From assembly GCA_903834185.1 (NCBI GenBank), contig CAILHX010000003.1:1-64000 (forward strand): DNA of 64,000 nucleotides. Reading direction: 5' to 3'. Of this stretch, positions 40,328 to 49,999 are shown piece after piece (position 1 is the stretch's first letter; every line of letters starts with the position of its first letter). The notes beneath the pieces were generated by a model. The model worked only from the letters and a program-made list of their open reading frames with translations, was not told the origin of the DNA and ran no database searches. The translations under genes were made by a program, and so were the position numbers. The stretch comes from an uncultured Methylophilaceae bacterium (GTDB lineage: Bacteria > Pseudomonadota > Gammaproteobacteria > Burkholderiales > Methylophilaceae).

Positions 40328-40360
40328 AAAACGCGCTGTGTGTCTCACCAGCGCGTTTTT
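40328..40360. terminator. Terminator between cspA-like gene and icd
   Basis: AAAACGCGCTG pairs with CAGCGCGTTTT (11 bp) around a 10-base loop, then a T-rich tail (TTTTATTATTG). It ends the cold-shock transcript and, because the left side also carries an A tract, can stop icd on the other strand. Confidence 0.85.
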
Positions 40361-40372
40361 TATTATTGTTGA

Positions 40373-41605
40373 CTACATATGACTCACGATCTCGGCACCA
40401 AATGCGGCACTTCCCACTTGCGTAGCGCCTTCCATCTGCGTGGAAAAATCAAAAGTGACGCGTTTGGAGGTAATGGCTTTCGCCACACCATTCAATACCA
40501 GATCGGCTGCTTCTTTCCATCCCATATGACGTAGCATCATTTCCGCCGATAGAATCAACGAACTTGGATTAGCCAGATCCTGCCCTGCGATTTTGGGAGC
40601 CGTGCCGTGGGTGGCCTCGAACATGGCGACCGAGTCGGACAGATTGGCGCCGGGGGCGATGCCAATACCGCCAACCTGGGCGGCTAGTGCATCAGAGATG
40701 TAGTCACCATTGAGATTCAAGGTGGCAACGATGTCCTGTTGCTCAGGATGTAACAGTATGTCTTGCAAGAACGCATCTGCGATGGAGTCCTTGATCACAA
40801 TACCGTTGGGTAGTTTGCACCAAGGGCCGCCATCTATCTCTACTGCACCGAATTCCTGTTTGGCAAGTTCGTAGCCCCAGCTTTTAAAACCGCCTTCAGT
40901 GAACTTCATGATATTGCCTTTGTGCACTAAAGTGACGGATTTGCGTTCGTTATCTATAGCGTACTGGATGGCGCGCCGGATCAGGCGCTGGCTGCCCTCC
41001 TTGGAAACCGGCTTGATGCCGATCGCGGACGTTGCCGGGAAACGGATCTTCTTCGCTCCGCCCAATTCACCCAATAATGCAATGATCTTTTTTACCTCAG
41101 GACTGCCGGCAGCCCATTCGATGCCGGCGTAGATGTCTTCGGTGTTTTCACGGAAAATGACCATATCGGTCTTCTCTGGATGTTTTACCGGGCTGGGGAC
41201 ACCCTGAAAATATTGTACAGGGCGCAAACATACATACAGATCGAGTACCTGACGCAAAGTGACGTTCAGAGAGCGGATGCCGCCGCCAACTGGGGTGGTA
41301 AGAGGTCCTTTAATGGAAATTACATAGTCGCGAACAGCTTCCAGCGTTTCGTCCGGTAACCAGGCACCGGTCAGGCCGAGAGCTTTTTCTCCTGCATAAA
41401 CTTCCATCCATGCGATTGCACGTTTGCCCTTATAAGCTTTACTCACCGCTGCATCCACTACCTGCTGCATGGGTGGGGTAATATCCACGCCGATGCCGTC
41501 GCCCTCAATAAATGGGATAATCGGCTGGTCGGGTACGTTCAGCGTGTTATCTGCATTGACGGTGATTTTTTGCCCACTACTGGGGACGACGATTTTTGTT
41601 GACAT
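40373..41605 (-). CDS. icd: Isocitrate dehydrogenase, NADP-dependent
   Basis: Oxidises isocitrate to 2-oxoglutarate in the TCA cycle. It is a beta-decarboxylating dehydrogenase of 410 residues, close to the E. coli enzyme. Signature segments include [15 protein letters not shown], the substrate-loop [12 protein letters not shown] with the regulatory Ser/Arg region, and [23 protein letters not shown]. The ATG at 41605 has AGGAG eight bases upstream; a TTG directly before it is unlikely. It stands alone, divergent from rluE. Confidence 0.95.
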   Translation of the reverse strand: MSTKIVVPSSGQKITVNADNTLNVPDQPIIPFIEGDGIGVDITPPMQQVVDAAVSKAYKGKRAIAWMEVYAGEKALGLTGAWLPDETLEAVRDYVISIKGPLTTPVGGGIRSLNVTLRQVLDLYVCLRPVQYFQGVPSPVKHPEKTDMVIFRENTEDIYAGIEWAAGSPEVKKIIALLGELGGAKKIRFPATSAIGIKPVSKEGSQRLIRRAIQYAIDNERKSVTLVHKGNIMKFTEGGFKSWGYELAKQEFGAVEIDGGPWCKLPNGIVIKDSIADAFLQDILLHPEQQDIVATLNLNGDYISDALAAQVGGIGIAPGANLSDSVAMFEATHGTAPKIAGQDLANPSSLILSAEMMLRHMGWKEAADLVLNGVAKAITSKRVTFDFSTQMEGATQVGSAAFGAEIVSHM

Positions 41606-41635
41606 CAAACACTCCTAAGATACTAAATCATTGCA

Positions 41636-42169
41636 ATGATCATTCTGTTTAACAAGCCCTACGGCGTCATTTGTCAATTCAGTCCGCATGAGACCCATGC
41701 AACCCTGAAAGACTACATTAAGCTATGCAAGATTTATGCCGCAGGTAGGCTGGACACTGATAGCGAAGGGCTACTTATTTTAACCGATGATGGTGGCTTG
41801 CAGCACCGACTTTCACATCCCAAACACAAATTGGTTAAAATCTACTGGGCACAGGTTGAAGGAACGCCAACAGAGGCAGATCTGGTCCCGTTAAAAAAGG
41901 GTGTAGATCTGGGCGACTTCATTACCCAGCCTGCACAGGTACGTATCATGAATGAGCCCGCTGGTTTATGGCCTAGAGATCCGCCGATACGTGAACGTAA
42001 GGCTATCCCGACTACCTGGCTGGAGATTAAGATCAGTGAAGGCAAGAACCGTCAGGTAAGGCGCATGACGGCCAACATCGGGTTTCCTACCCTGAGGTTG
42101 ATACGTTATGCCATCGGTGATTACACATTGGACGGCCTCGCGTCTGGAGAATGGAAACAGCAACTATGA
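41636..42169 (+). CDS. rluE: 23S rRNA pseudouridine synthase RluE-like
   Basis: A stand-alone catalytic domain of the RsuA/RluE pseudouridine synthase family, 177 residues, lacking the S4 domain. The catalytic Asp is in [13 protein letters not shown], and the C-terminal [20 protein letters not shown] segment is characteristic. RluE of E. coli modifies U2457 of 23S rRNA; the target here is inferred. Its stop overlaps the next gene's ATG. Confidence 0.9.
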   Translation: MIILFNKPYGVICQFSPHETHATLKDYIKLCKIYAAGRLDTDSEGLLILTDDGGLQHRLSHPKHKLVKIYWAQVEGTPTEADLVPLKKGVDLGDFITQPAQVRIMNEPAGLWPRDPPIRERKAIPTTWLEIKISEGKNRQVRRMTANIGFPTLRLIRYAIGDYTLDGLASGEWKQQL

Positions 42170-42873
42170 AACCTATCGCGATTTTTCGCCATGCATCCAC
42201 CGAAGGGCCGGGATTCCTGGCAGCATTTTTTGACCAGCATGGCCTCCCCTGGCAACTGACACGTATTGATGCAGGAGATGCGTTGCCGTCATCGGCCCTC
42301 TCCTATAGTGGTTTGGTGTTCATGGGCGGGCCGATGAGCGTGAATGACGATCTGCCATGGATTCCGCCTGTGCTGAAGCTTATTCAGCAGGCGGTGGCTG
42401 CGGATATTCCGGTACTGGGTCATTGCCTCGGCGGGCAGCTGATGGCAAAGGCATTGGGTGGTGTGGTGGGCAGTAATAAGGTCAAGGAGATCGGTTGGGG
42501 AGAGATCACTGTCGCTGACAATGATCAAGCACGGCACTGGTTTGGTGAAACTAAAAGCTTCTCTGGTTTTCACTGGCATGGCGAGGCTTTTTCTCTACCA
42601 CAGGGTGCTACTCGATTACTTTCCAGCGCTTACTGTGAAAATCAGGCATTTGCTATCGGTAAAAACCTTGGGTTTCAGTGCCATGTCGAAATGACTGCAA
42701 AAATGGTGCAGGAATGGTGCCATGTTGGTGCGGCCGAAATCGCACAGTCGATTACCAGTCCCGCGGTACAGCCGGTAGAGGAAATCGAGCGCGATCTGAC
42801 GGCTAGAATCAAAAAACTGAATGCAATCGCTGAAAGTGTTTACACGCAATGGATACGCGGCTTATTGCGCTAA
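42166..42873 (+). CDS. Class I glutamine amidotransferase-like protein
   Basis: A 235-residue GMP-synthase-like amidotransferase domain without a synthase partner. The nucleophile is Cys in [15 protein letters not shown], with the His-Glu pair in FQCHVEM. The ATG at 42166 overlaps the rluE stop (ATGA). Family members act as gamma-glutamyl hydrolases or amidotransferases on small molecules; the substrate is not known. The C-terminal 60 residues are helical and add no known domain. Confidence 0.87.
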   Translation: MKPIAIFRHASTEGPGFLAAFFDQHGLPWQLTRIDAGDALPSSALSYSGLVFMGGPMSVNDDLPWIPPVLKLIQQAVAADIPVLGHCLGGQLMAKALGGVVGSNKVKEIGWGEITVADNDQARHWFGETKSFSGFHWHGEAFSLPQGATRLLSSAYCENQAFAIGKNLGFQCHVEMTAKMVQEWCHVGAAEIAQSITSPAVQPVEEIERDLTARIKKLNAIAESVYTQWIRGLLR

Positions 42874-42884
42874 CCTGTGCTTCA

Positions 42885-44846
42885 TCAGCGCATGCCTGAT
42901 TTGCTCGTTTTCAACTCGTTTACGTACCGTTGCAGTTGCTTCACCGCTTCGGTACTATTGTTAGTGCCATAACGTAACGGCAGGTAGAGTTCAACAATCA
43001 TTTCTATCGTTGGCTGGCTGGCCGGGAAAGTCTGTGCAGCACGTACCGCAAAATCCAGTGGTCCCTCTGCAGAAAGACGGGGAAGACCCGCTCGCGCCAA
43101 TTTATTCTGAAACCTGATCCAGGCGGTTTGCACCGCATCAAATCCGCTGCGTGCTGGTCGCAGCACCCATAGCGCGATCAATCCTACAATCACAATCAGC
43201 AGGCAGCTCAACCACAATGCCATGTCGCCTCGGCTCACTTTACTGCCGGTGATCTTTGACAAAAACTCTGACTGACGTTGCTGGTTATAACCCAGCACCC
43301 ACTGGTTCCAGTCATTGTTGATGGAATCCCATCCTAGATTCAGGCGTCGGAACAGGCTGGGTCTGGCCAAGGCGGGTAAAGGTTCATCTGCTGGCAAGGC
43401 GCTGGAGATGCCGGATTGTATGCGTTGCGGCGCAACGGCGGAAGTGGGGTCAACCCGCACCCAGCCGCGACCATCTATCCAAACTTCTGCCCATGCATGG
43501 GCATCTGTTTGGCGCACGATCATGTATGCACCCAACTGATTGAATTCTCCACCCTGATAACCGGTCACGACTCGGGCAGGCACCCCGGCAGCGCGCATCA
43601 GGAATACAAAACTGCTGGCGTAGTGCTCGCAAAACCCTTTCCTGGTGTTGAACAGAAATCCGTCTACTGCACTGGCGCCGAGCGGGGGTGGTGTCAGGGT
43701 ATAGCTGAAGCCATTGGCAAACAAGCGCATCGCTTTTTGTATCAATTCATCAGGTTTTCTGGTCTGCGCCGCCCAATCCCGGGCAAGCGCGCGCGTCTTC
43801 TCATTGCCGAATGCAGGCAGACGCAAGGCGCGGGTACGATCGCTGTCATCCAGCGCACTATTTTGGTGATATTGCAGCGCAGAAGTCGCTTCATAGCGGA
43901 TACGTGAACGCACCGGTTGGCGCGACTGATACTGAAAATCTGTAGTGAGAAAACCCACACTACCGGTTTTGACCGGCATATCCAGTACCAATAACCAGGG
44001 TTTATTGTGTGGTTCCAGCGTAACGGTGTAGGAGATCGGTGCACTATCGGGACGCAATATATTTATGGAGGGGGCCGACTCAATTTGGCTGGAACGCCAG
44101 ACACTGCCGTCATAATCCCACAATACGGGCCCTCGCCAGTAGAGCTGCTCAGGGTCAGGTGTTTTACCTTGAAACGTGACACGGAAAGCAACGGCATCTG
44201 AGCGCGACAAATTGCTGATACTGCCTGGCCTCATCTCGTCAGCAAGCCCGGTCATTCCGCGCGTTGCATCTCTGGGTACACCCCATAATGGTCCGGGGGC
44301 ACGTGGGAAAAGCACGAAAAGTATCAGCATTACCGGTAGCGCCTGAGCGACCAAGCGCCCGCCAAGCGAGAGTAGGGCATCTCTGCTTGCTTGTTTAGCT
44401 GTCTCGTTAAGACTGATCAAAGCAGTGGTAAGCGCTAACAGCGGAATAATGGTGAGAATGGCGATCAGCAAGGCTTGCGAGAAGAGGAAGGTGCAAATGG
44501 TCAGGAAATAGGCAAGCATTACAACCAGAGTAAGGTCACGAATAGACCTTGATTCCATCACCTTGAAAGCGAGCAATAAAGTGAATAGCGCAGTGCTGGC
44601 ATCGCGCCCTGCCAGTCCGCCAAATGTGTATAGCACACCCAGTGCAGCAAGAATTACCAGCGGAAACAGGATTAAATTTCCGGGTAACTTTATAGCTGGA
44701 TTATATTTCTGACGTAATGCCAGCCAGTAACGCCAGCCTAGTAGCAACGCCGATGAGACCACTACCCAGGTTGCCTGATAAGGCACATGAAGCGCCAGTA
44801 TCAGTGCCAGCGAACCTAATACCCAGCGCAGTTGCACGATACTCAA
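42885..44846 (-). CDS. tgpA: TgpA-type membrane transglutaminase-like protein (DUF3488)
   Basis: A large inner-membrane protein with about six N-terminal helices and a periplasmic transglutaminase-like domain. The Cys-His-Asp triad is visible in KGFCEHYASSF, TDAHAWAEVW and VRVDPTSAV; a last helix near AAAWVLRP-type sequence precedes a cytoplasmic tail. TgpA of Pseudomonas is essential, with an unclear cell-envelope role. I prefer the TTG at 44846, which follows GAGGAC and clears the DUF58 stop; an ATG at 44903 would overlap that gene. It ends 11 bases from the amidotransferase stop. Confidence 0.87.
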   Translation of the reverse strand: MSIVQLRWVLGSLALILALHVPYQATWVVVSSALLLGWRYWLALRQKYNPAIKLPGNLILFPLVILAALGVLYTFGGLAGRDASTALFTLLLAFKVMESRSIRDLTLVVMLAYFLTICTFLFSQALLIAILTIIPLLALTTALISLNETAKQASRDALLSLGGRLVAQALPVMLILFVLFPRAPGPLWGVPRDATRGMTGLADEMRPGSISNLSRSDAVAFRVTFQGKTPDPEQLYWRGPVLWDYDGSVWRSSQIESAPSINILRPDSAPISYTVTLEPHNKPWLLVLDMPVKTGSVGFLTTDFQYQSRQPVRSRIRYEATSALQYHQNSALDDSDRTRALRLPAFGNEKTRALARDWAAQTRKPDELIQKAMRLFANGFSYTLTPPPLGASAVDGFLFNTRKGFCEHYASSFVFLMRAAGVPARVVTGYQGGEFNQLGAYMIVRQTDAHAWAEVWIDGRGWVRVDPTSAVAPQRIQSGISSALPADEPLPALARPSLFRRLNLGWDSINNDWNQWVLGYNQQRQSEFLSKITGSKVSRGDMALWLSCLLIVIVGLIALWVLRPARSGFDAVQTAWIRFQNKLARAGLPRLSAEGPLDFAVRAAQTFPASQPTIEMIVELYLPLRYGTNNSTEAVKQLQRYVNELKTSKSGMR

Positions 44847-44856
44847 GGCGATGTCC

Positions 44857-45828
44857 TCAAAATAAGGCCAGCGCCTGCAGCGCTTCACGAAAATGAGCTT
44901 CATCGGCAGCGGGGCTAAGTGTGCGGCCTGGCAGCCGCAGACCGAAGGCAAGACCCGCAGCGTGAGCATCCAGCACCCAGCGCGTCAATTGGGATAACTT
45001 ATGTTCGGTGTCTTTGCCCGGCGTGGTTTCCCAATCCAGCCACGGCACAAATTGTCCCTGTCCTTCAAACTCTTTGGTATAGAGTCCTTGCTCCCTTGCC
45101 GAAGCTTTCCAGTCTACGCGACGCATTGAATCGCCCAGCCGGTAGTGACGCAGACCCGAGAAGTCTTCGTCACCATGCGTGGCTTGCGATCCTTGGCTAT
45201 GGAATTGCTGAAGCGCAGTGGGGATAGGCAGGCCGGGTGGCGCCGGGCGTGGATAGATCAGGCAGTGCAGATCAGTTTCCACATAGCCCCATGTATGGAA
45301 CAAGCCTAATGGAAAGCGGGTGAAGACATTTGCTCTTTCAAGTTTTAGCCAGCCGCGTTGCTTGCTCTCAACGCTCAATACGATTTCGGTTGAGTCATGC
45401 GCGGCAATATCACAGTACAGGCTTGTTTGAGCGTCTAACTTCCGACTTGTTTTCAGACCTATGGCGCTACGGTCATGACCGCTATTTTCGGTCAGGATAA
45501 GAGAGAAGCGAGCCTGTTCTCCGGCAAATACCGCAGGCGCTTTTCCTGGGGTGATGTGGATATGCGCAAGGTTATGCCAGGTATGCAGCATGGCGACGAT
45601 GCCCAGCCCCATCAGCCAGAATGCCAACACATAGCCCATATTGAGACTGTAGTTGATGGAGCCGATCAACATGCCGCCTATCATCAGCGCGAACACAAAT
45701 CCGGTGCGGCTGGGGACGATGTAGACATGTCTTCTATCGAGAGTCGCGATGTTGTGGCTGGTTTGCGTACTACGTAGAAATTTACTCCAGTCAGGGAGTG
45801 CCCCTGCCAATTTCAGCCTCATCGTCAA
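44857..45828 (-). CDS. DUF58 domain membrane protein
   Basis: A membrane protein with two helices (about residues 45-85) and a C-terminal DUF58 domain with the signature SGLRHYRLGDSMRRVDWKASARE. DUF58 proteins pair with MoxR ATPases and often with TgpA, as here. The frame starts at TTG (45828), which overlaps the moxR stop and has AAGGTGG seven bases upstream; an ATG at 45822 is the alternative. No metal-binding VWA motif is complete. Confidence 0.88.
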   Translation of the reverse strand: MTMRLKLAGALPDWSKFLRSTQTSHNIATLDRRHVYIVPSRTGFVFALMIGGMLIGSINYSLNMGYVLAFWLMGLGIVAMLHTWHNLAHIHITPGKAPAVFAGEQARFSLILTENSGHDRSAIGLKTSRKLDAQTSLYCDIAAHDSTEIVLSVESKQRGWLKLERANVFTRFPLGLFHTWGYVETDLHCLIYPRPAPPGLPIPTALQQFHSQGSQATHGDEDFSGLRHYRLGDSMRRVDWKASAREQGLYTKEFEGQGQFVPWLDWETTPGKDTEHKLSQLTRWVLDAHAAGLAFGLRLPGRTLSPAADEAHFREALQALALF

Positions 45829-46727
45829 GGCACAGCCACCTTAGTCAGAAGGTCGGTTGATGCTACGCTGCCACCATTCGCGCTACGCAAGCGGTGGTTA
45901 GCCACACTGGGCAGGATCGCCTGCAAGTCTTCAGGGATGGCGTAGTCACGGCCTTCCAGTAATGCCCAGGCTTGCGCACATTGCTTGAGTGCCAGCCCGG
46001 CACGCGGACTCAACCCTGCCTCGAACTGCGGGCTGTTGCGACTGAAATCCAGAATTGCCTGCAGGTAATCAAGCAGCGTGTCGGCGATATGGATGCGTGA
46101 CGCCTGTTGTTGTAACTGGATCAAGCCAGCCGCATCGATTACCGGGGAGATATTGACCAGATGGTCTCGCCCGCTGCCGCCGGCAAGCAAAGTGCGTTCT
46201 GAGCGGACATCGGGATAGCCGAGTTTGATACGCATAAGGAAGCGATCCAGTTGCGATTCCGGCAGCGGAAAAGTGCCGATGTGGGTCACCGGGTTTTGTG
46301 TGGCAATGACACAGAAAGGCTCGGGCAATGGACGGGTTTCGCCATCGATCGTCATCTGCCGTTCTTCCATTACTTCCAGCAATGCACTTTGCGTTTTCGG
46401 TGTGGCGCGGTTGATCTCATCGGCCAGCAAAACATTGGTAAATACCGCACCCGGGTGAAATTTGAAATTGGACTCATTGCGGTCATATACCGATACGCCC
46501 AGAATATCCGCGGGCATCAGGTCGCTGGTGAACTGCACCCGGCGAAAGCCCAGCCCCAGCACTTGTGCCAGGGTATGCGCCAGCGTGGTTTTACCCATCC
46601 CGGGCAGATCCTCGATCAGCAAATGGCCTTGCGCCAGGATGCAGGCAAGAGATAGTCTGATCTGTGTTTCTTTACCAAGTATAACGGAACTGCTGAGGGC
46701 GATGATATCGTTGAGTTGGCGTTGCAT
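45825..46727 (-). CDS. MoxR-family AAA ATPase
   Basis: A chaperone-like AAA+ ATPase, about 300 residues. Walker A is DLPGMGKTTLAHTLA, Walker B LLADEINRATPKTQ, and the sensor-1 region VIATQNPV. MoxR proteins help assemble or activate partner proteins that often have VWA or DUF58 domains. It is the first of a three-gene unit, moxR-DUF58-tgpA, with tight overlaps. Confidence 0.93.
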   Translation of the reverse strand: MQRQLNDIIALSSSVILGKETQIRLSLACILAQGHLLIEDLPGMGKTTLAHTLAQVLGLGFRRVQFTSDLMPADILGVSVYDRNESNFKFHPGAVFTNVLLADEINRATPKTQSALLEVMEERQMTIDGETRPLPEPFCVIATQNPVTHIGTFPLPESQLDRFLMRIKLGYPDVRSERTLLAGGSGRDHLVNISPVIDAAGLIQLQQQASRIHIADTLLDYLQAILDFSRNSPQFEAGLSPRAGLALKQCAQAWALLEGRDYAIPEDLQAILPSVANHRLRSANGGSVASTDLLTKVAVP

Positions 46728-46745
46728 GGCGGGTCCAAAAAAGGG

Positions 46746-48227
46746 TTAAGTATTTTTTTCATTCAATAGATTACGTACTTCCAGCGCGATCTCCGATGCT
46801 TTAAGTCCTATCGGGCCGAGCCCATCGGCGACCAGGCTATCTGCGGCGTTGCCATGTAAATAAACACCGAGCAAAGTTGCCTGCTCTAAGGTCAATCCCT
46901 GTACGATCAGCGCGGCGATGATGCCGGTCAATACATCCCCCATGCCTGCCGCGCTCAAGCCGGGATTGCCGCTGGCATTGATGTACCAGCGCGATTTTTC
47001 TGATAGGCCATCGGGGGTAGCAATGACACTGCCTGCACCTTTCAGAACCACAGTGGCATGGTAACGGTTGGCGATATGTTGTGCGCTGGCGATGCGGTCG
47101 CTTTGTATTTGCGTGGTGTCGCAATCCAGTAAAACAGCGGCTTCACCCGGGTGTGGTGTAAGTACTGCATTTCCACGCTGTTTCAGCATGGCAGTCAGAG
47201 CTGGGTCGGCAGCCAGCAGATGTAAAGCATCTGCGTCCAATACCAGGGGGATGCCGGACTGTAGGGCAGTCTTAAGTTGGCTTGCAGCCTGCACACTGCG
47301 TCCCATGCCGGGACCGACAATGATGCAGTCCATGTTTTCCGCAACCTGCTCACCATGACGCAACATCAGCTCGGGGAAATTGGGGTCTATCAACGGCGCA
47401 TCGGCGTTAATGAAATGGCAATACACTCTGCCGCTGCCTGCCAATAGTGCGGCACGGCTAGCCAAAAAAGCAGCTCCCACCATGCCGCTTGCTCCGCCCA
47501 GCACTGCCACACTGCCGAAACTTCCTTTGTGCGAGTTGCGTTTCCTTGGGGCTAGTTTAGCGGGAGGACTATCCAGCAGCCACCCAACGGGGATGGATGG
47601 TGATGGCGTGATTCCCAGCGTTGCCAGATGGATATGCCCTGCGTGGTCTGGGCCGTCAAGGGTATAAAGGCCTGGCTTGTGTGCGATAAAGGTGATGGTA
47701 TGGTCGGCCGTAACTGCAGCTCCCAACACGTGTCCAGTGTCAGCAGACAGACCGCTGGGAACATCAATGGCGAGCCTGGTTGCGGGCAATGCATTGACGG
47801 CATCTATCAACTGCACATAGTGGGCATCCAGCTCCCGCGTCAGCCCGATGCCAAATAGGCCATCTATCACCAGACCGAATTGAATACAGGTCGGAATCTC
47901 GCTTGTTACCTTGCCACCAGCAACCAGCCATGCGTTATATGCCGCAAGGGCGTCGGGCGGCAACTTGGCGGCATCGCCGGTAAATACAACATGGGTGTGG
48001 AAGAAGCGGCTTTGCAGATGGCGCGCTGCCACCAAAGCATCGCCACCATTGTTGCCAGGCCCCGCCAGGATCAGGATATGTGCATGGCTTTCTTTAACCA
48101 GTCCACAGGCAAGCTCCGCCACTGCCAGGCCGGCTTGTTCCATCAGGCCACCAGTGCCATCGTTAGTACCGTGCTGCAGCTCTATGGCGCGGATTTGTTC
48201 AGTACGGTAAAGGACTGGCAGATTCAT
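46746..48227 (-). CDS. nnr: Bifunctional NAD(P)H-hydrate repair enzyme (epimerase + dehydratase)
   Basis: Repairs damaged NAD(P)H hydrates. The N-terminal half (about 1-215) is the YjeF_N epimerase with LAGPGNNGGDALVAARHL; the C-terminal half is the ADP/ATP-dependent dehydratase with VLGGASGMVGAAFLA, TPHPGEAAVLL and SAAGMGDVLTGIIAAL. Length 493 matches the fused bacterial form. It lies 18 bases before the moxR start on the same strand. Confidence 0.95.
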   Translation of the reverse strand: MNLPVLYRTEQIRAIELQHGTNDGTGGLMEQAGLAVAELACGLVKESHAHILILAGPGNNGGDALVAARHLQSRFFHTHVVFTGDAAKLPPDALAAYNAWLVAGGKVTSEIPTCIQFGLVIDGLFGIGLTRELDAHYVQLIDAVNALPATRLAIDVPSGLSADTGHVLGAAVTADHTITFIAHKPGLYTLDGPDHAGHIHLATLGITPSPSIPVGWLLDSPPAKLAPRKRNSHKGSFGSVAVLGGASGMVGAAFLASRAALLAGSGRVYCHFINADAPLIDPNFPELMLRHGEQVAENMDCIIVGPGMGRSVQAASQLKTALQSGIPLVLDADALHLLAADPALTAMLKQRGNAVLTPHPGEAAVLLDCDTTQIQSDRIASAQHIANRYHATVVLKGAGSVIATPDGLSEKSRWYINASGNPGLSAAGMGDVLTGIIAALIVQGLTLEQATLLGVYLHGNAADSLVADGLGPIGLKASEIALEVRNLLNEKNT

Positions 48228-48251
48228 TCTTGCATTGTAATGGCCTGCTGC

Positions 48252-48479
48252 TTAGTTATCGATTTTACCGGGAACTCTGCAACGAAAATCCTTGAATGGG
48301 CCAGGGGAGCCGCCAAAGGGGCCAGCGCCCAATTCCCATCCTTCACCTGGAGAGGTTTGCGCGCAGATGACGGTACCGTCCACCAGGCTTACCCATTTGT
48401 AATAGGGTGCCGGTGCTGCCAACACATGGAGAGAGGCGCACAAAATGGCTAACAACGCGATGAGCTTGAGCTTGGACAT
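48252..48479 (-). CDS. Small exported protein of unknown function
   Basis: A 75-residue protein with a signal peptide (LIALLAILCASLHVLAA, cleaved near residue 22) and a short mature part that holds two cysteines (VICAQ and FRCRVPG) and several Gly/Pro turns. The cysteines may form a disulfide in the periplasm. I do not recognise the family. The ATG at 48479 follows AAGGAG; a longer frame would put 11 polar residues before the signal. It lies 24 bases upstream of nnr on the same strand. Confidence 0.65.
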   Translation of the reverse strand: MSKLKLIALLAILCASLHVLAAPAPYYKWVSLVDGTVICAQTSPGEGWELGAGPFGGSPGPFKDFRCRVPGKIDN

Positions 48480-48574
48480 ATTGAACTCCTTGAATGTCTT
48501 TATATAAGGCATAGTCTATCATCAGTAGTAATAGGTTCAATGGTTGAGGACTCAATCGCGTTGACTTGCGCTGC

Positions 48575-48937
48575 TTATGATCGCACTGGCTTCCTGGCCT
48601 TGAGCGCACTTTGATAGGCTTTCTTCGCCCATATCGCCATTTCGTGCCGATCCTCCAAAACTTCAGCAGGAGCTTCGTAATAGCTCATGGAGACCTGCTT
48701 GCCGCGCGCTTCATAAGTGAAAGGTAGCAACCCCAGATGTTTGAAGTCCTCTATGCTGGCTGCATCCACTTTAAAGTAGAGCTTATCGTCTACGATGATG
48801 GCGAATATCAGTCCATCACGATAGATACCGAATCCGCCGAACATGGCTTTGATGGTAATCGCCCCGAATAATGCCATTTGTTCGGTGACGAACTCGCTGA
48901 ATTCCGTACTTTTTGCCGATTTTCTGAGTATTTTCAT
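48575..48937 (-). CDS. TfoX N-terminal domain protein
   Basis: A 120-residue protein matching the N-terminal domain of TfoX/Sxy: MALFGAITIKAMFGGFGIYRDG and LYFKVDAASIEDF are typical. Full-length TfoX controls competence genes, but this protein lacks the C-terminal domain and is of the short type common in proteobacteria. Its function is unknown; it should not be read as proof of competence. Confidence 0.87.
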   Translation of the reverse strand: MKILRKSAKSTEFSEFVTEQMALFGAITIKAMFGGFGIYRDGLIFAIIVDDKLYFKVDAASIEDFKHLGLLPFTYEARGKQVSMSYYEAPAEVLEDRHEMAIWAKKAYQSALKARKPVRS

Positions 48938-49002
48938 CTGCGGACAGTTTTCAATTTAAGGATGTATCAATAAGGTCATCAATTAAAAACCATGATCGGA
49001 GG

Positions 49003-49893
49003 TCACCATTCGAGCGTCATGTGTTCCATTCTATCTATGAACCAGTTTAGCGCTTTCCCCGGACGCTGAGTACGCCAAGCCAGATAAAACGGCGCAGAGG
49101 GCTTGAGTTCGGCAACTTCTTTGATGACCAGATGCCCTACCTCTGCGTGGCGCATCGCCAGCATCCTGGGTAGGTAACCAACACCCAGCCCATGGATATG
49201 GGCATCCAGCTTGGCTTGCATATCGGGCACGGTAAATACGTCCTGCCCGGTCAGAATGCCGGAGGTGCGTGGCGGCAAGTTACGCGAGCTATCTGCAGCG
49301 GCAATGGCGCGATGTTTGAGTATATCTTCTGCCTGCAAGGGCTCTGTTGCATGAGCCAGAGGGTGATGCGGGGCGACGGCAAAGACGAATTCCATCGAGC
49401 CCAGCAAGAATGTATTGTAGCCGCCCCCCGATGGGCCCTCGCCCGGCGTGCCAAACGAAATATCGGCGCGACCGGTGACCAGTGCGTCCCATGCACCGCC
49501 GTAGACTTCCCGCAGTAACTGGACACGTGTGCCATAGCCTTGCCGGTAAAACTCTTCCACCAGCGGATAAAAGCGGTTGATGGGGAACAGATCGCTGATG
49601 GCGATGCGCAGTTCTGATTCGCAACCGGTAGATACGCGTTTGACACGAGACTCCAGTTCGCCCGCTGCTCTCAGCAACTGGCGACCTTCACGCAATAATT
49701 CTTTGCCCGCTTCGGTCAATTCCGCTCGGTGGCCGCTACGATCGAATATTGCTACGCCCAGATCCTGCTCCAGTTTTTGCACGGTATAAGTAATCGCTGA
49801 CGGTACGCGGAACAGCTCTTCCGCAGCGGCGGCAAAGCTGCCGCCTCTGTCGATGGCATCCAGCGTTTCTATGGCTTCCAATGAGATTCTCAT
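49003..49893 (-). CDS. LysR-family regulator, YhaJ-like
   Basis: A 296-residue LysR regulator. The N-terminal winged helix (residues 3-65) reads TLDAIDRGGSFAAAAEELF, VPSAITYTVQKLEQDLGV and FDRSGHRAELTEAGKELL, closely like E. coli YhaJ as I recall it. The C-terminal effector domain follows. It is divergent from a pirin gene, as yhaJ is from yhaK. YhaJ responds to aromatic or quinone-like compounds, so control of the redox cassette at 50000-53770 is a fair inference. Two palindromes in the 106-base gap are candidate sites. Confidence 0.88.
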   Translation of the reverse strand: MRISLEAIETLDAIDRGGSFAAAAEELFRVPSAITYTVQKLEQDLGVAIFDRSGHRAELTEAGKELLREGRQLLRAAGELESRVKRVSTGCESELRIAISDLFPINRFYPLVEEFYRQGYGTRVQLLREVYGGAWDALVTGRADISFGTPGEGPSGGGYNTFLLGSMEFVFAVAPHHPLAHATEPLQAEDILKHRAIAAADSSRNLPPRTSGILTGQDVFTVPDMQAKLDAHIHGLGVGYLPRMLAMRHAEVGHLVIKEVAELKPSAPFYLAWRTQRPGKALNWFIDRMEHMTLEW

Positions 49894-49898
49894 ATGAA

Positions 49899-49952
49899 TG
49901 AATATTCAAAATTATTGAATGAGTTTCACAGAATAATTCGCTATGAATTCTG
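49899..49952. promoter_or_regulatory. Candidate LysR binding sites between lysR and pirin genes
   Basis: TGAATATTCA (49899-49908) is a perfect palindrome six bases from the lysR start. Further right AATTC and GAATT (49935-49939, 49945-49949) flank GCTAT, nested in CAGAAT and ATTCTG (49929-49934, 49947-49952). Paired ATTC/GAAT arms are a common LysR-type pattern, but the half-sites repeat in AT-rich sequence, so chance is possible. Confidence 0.5.
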
Positions 49953-49999
49953 TTTCATAAGCCTATTATGTACTCATTCGTTCAGAAAGGCTGAATAAA

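Noticed and set aside
48575-48937. TfoX homologue as evidence for a competence system
   Set aside because: Only the short N-terminal domain is present and no competence gene is nearby.
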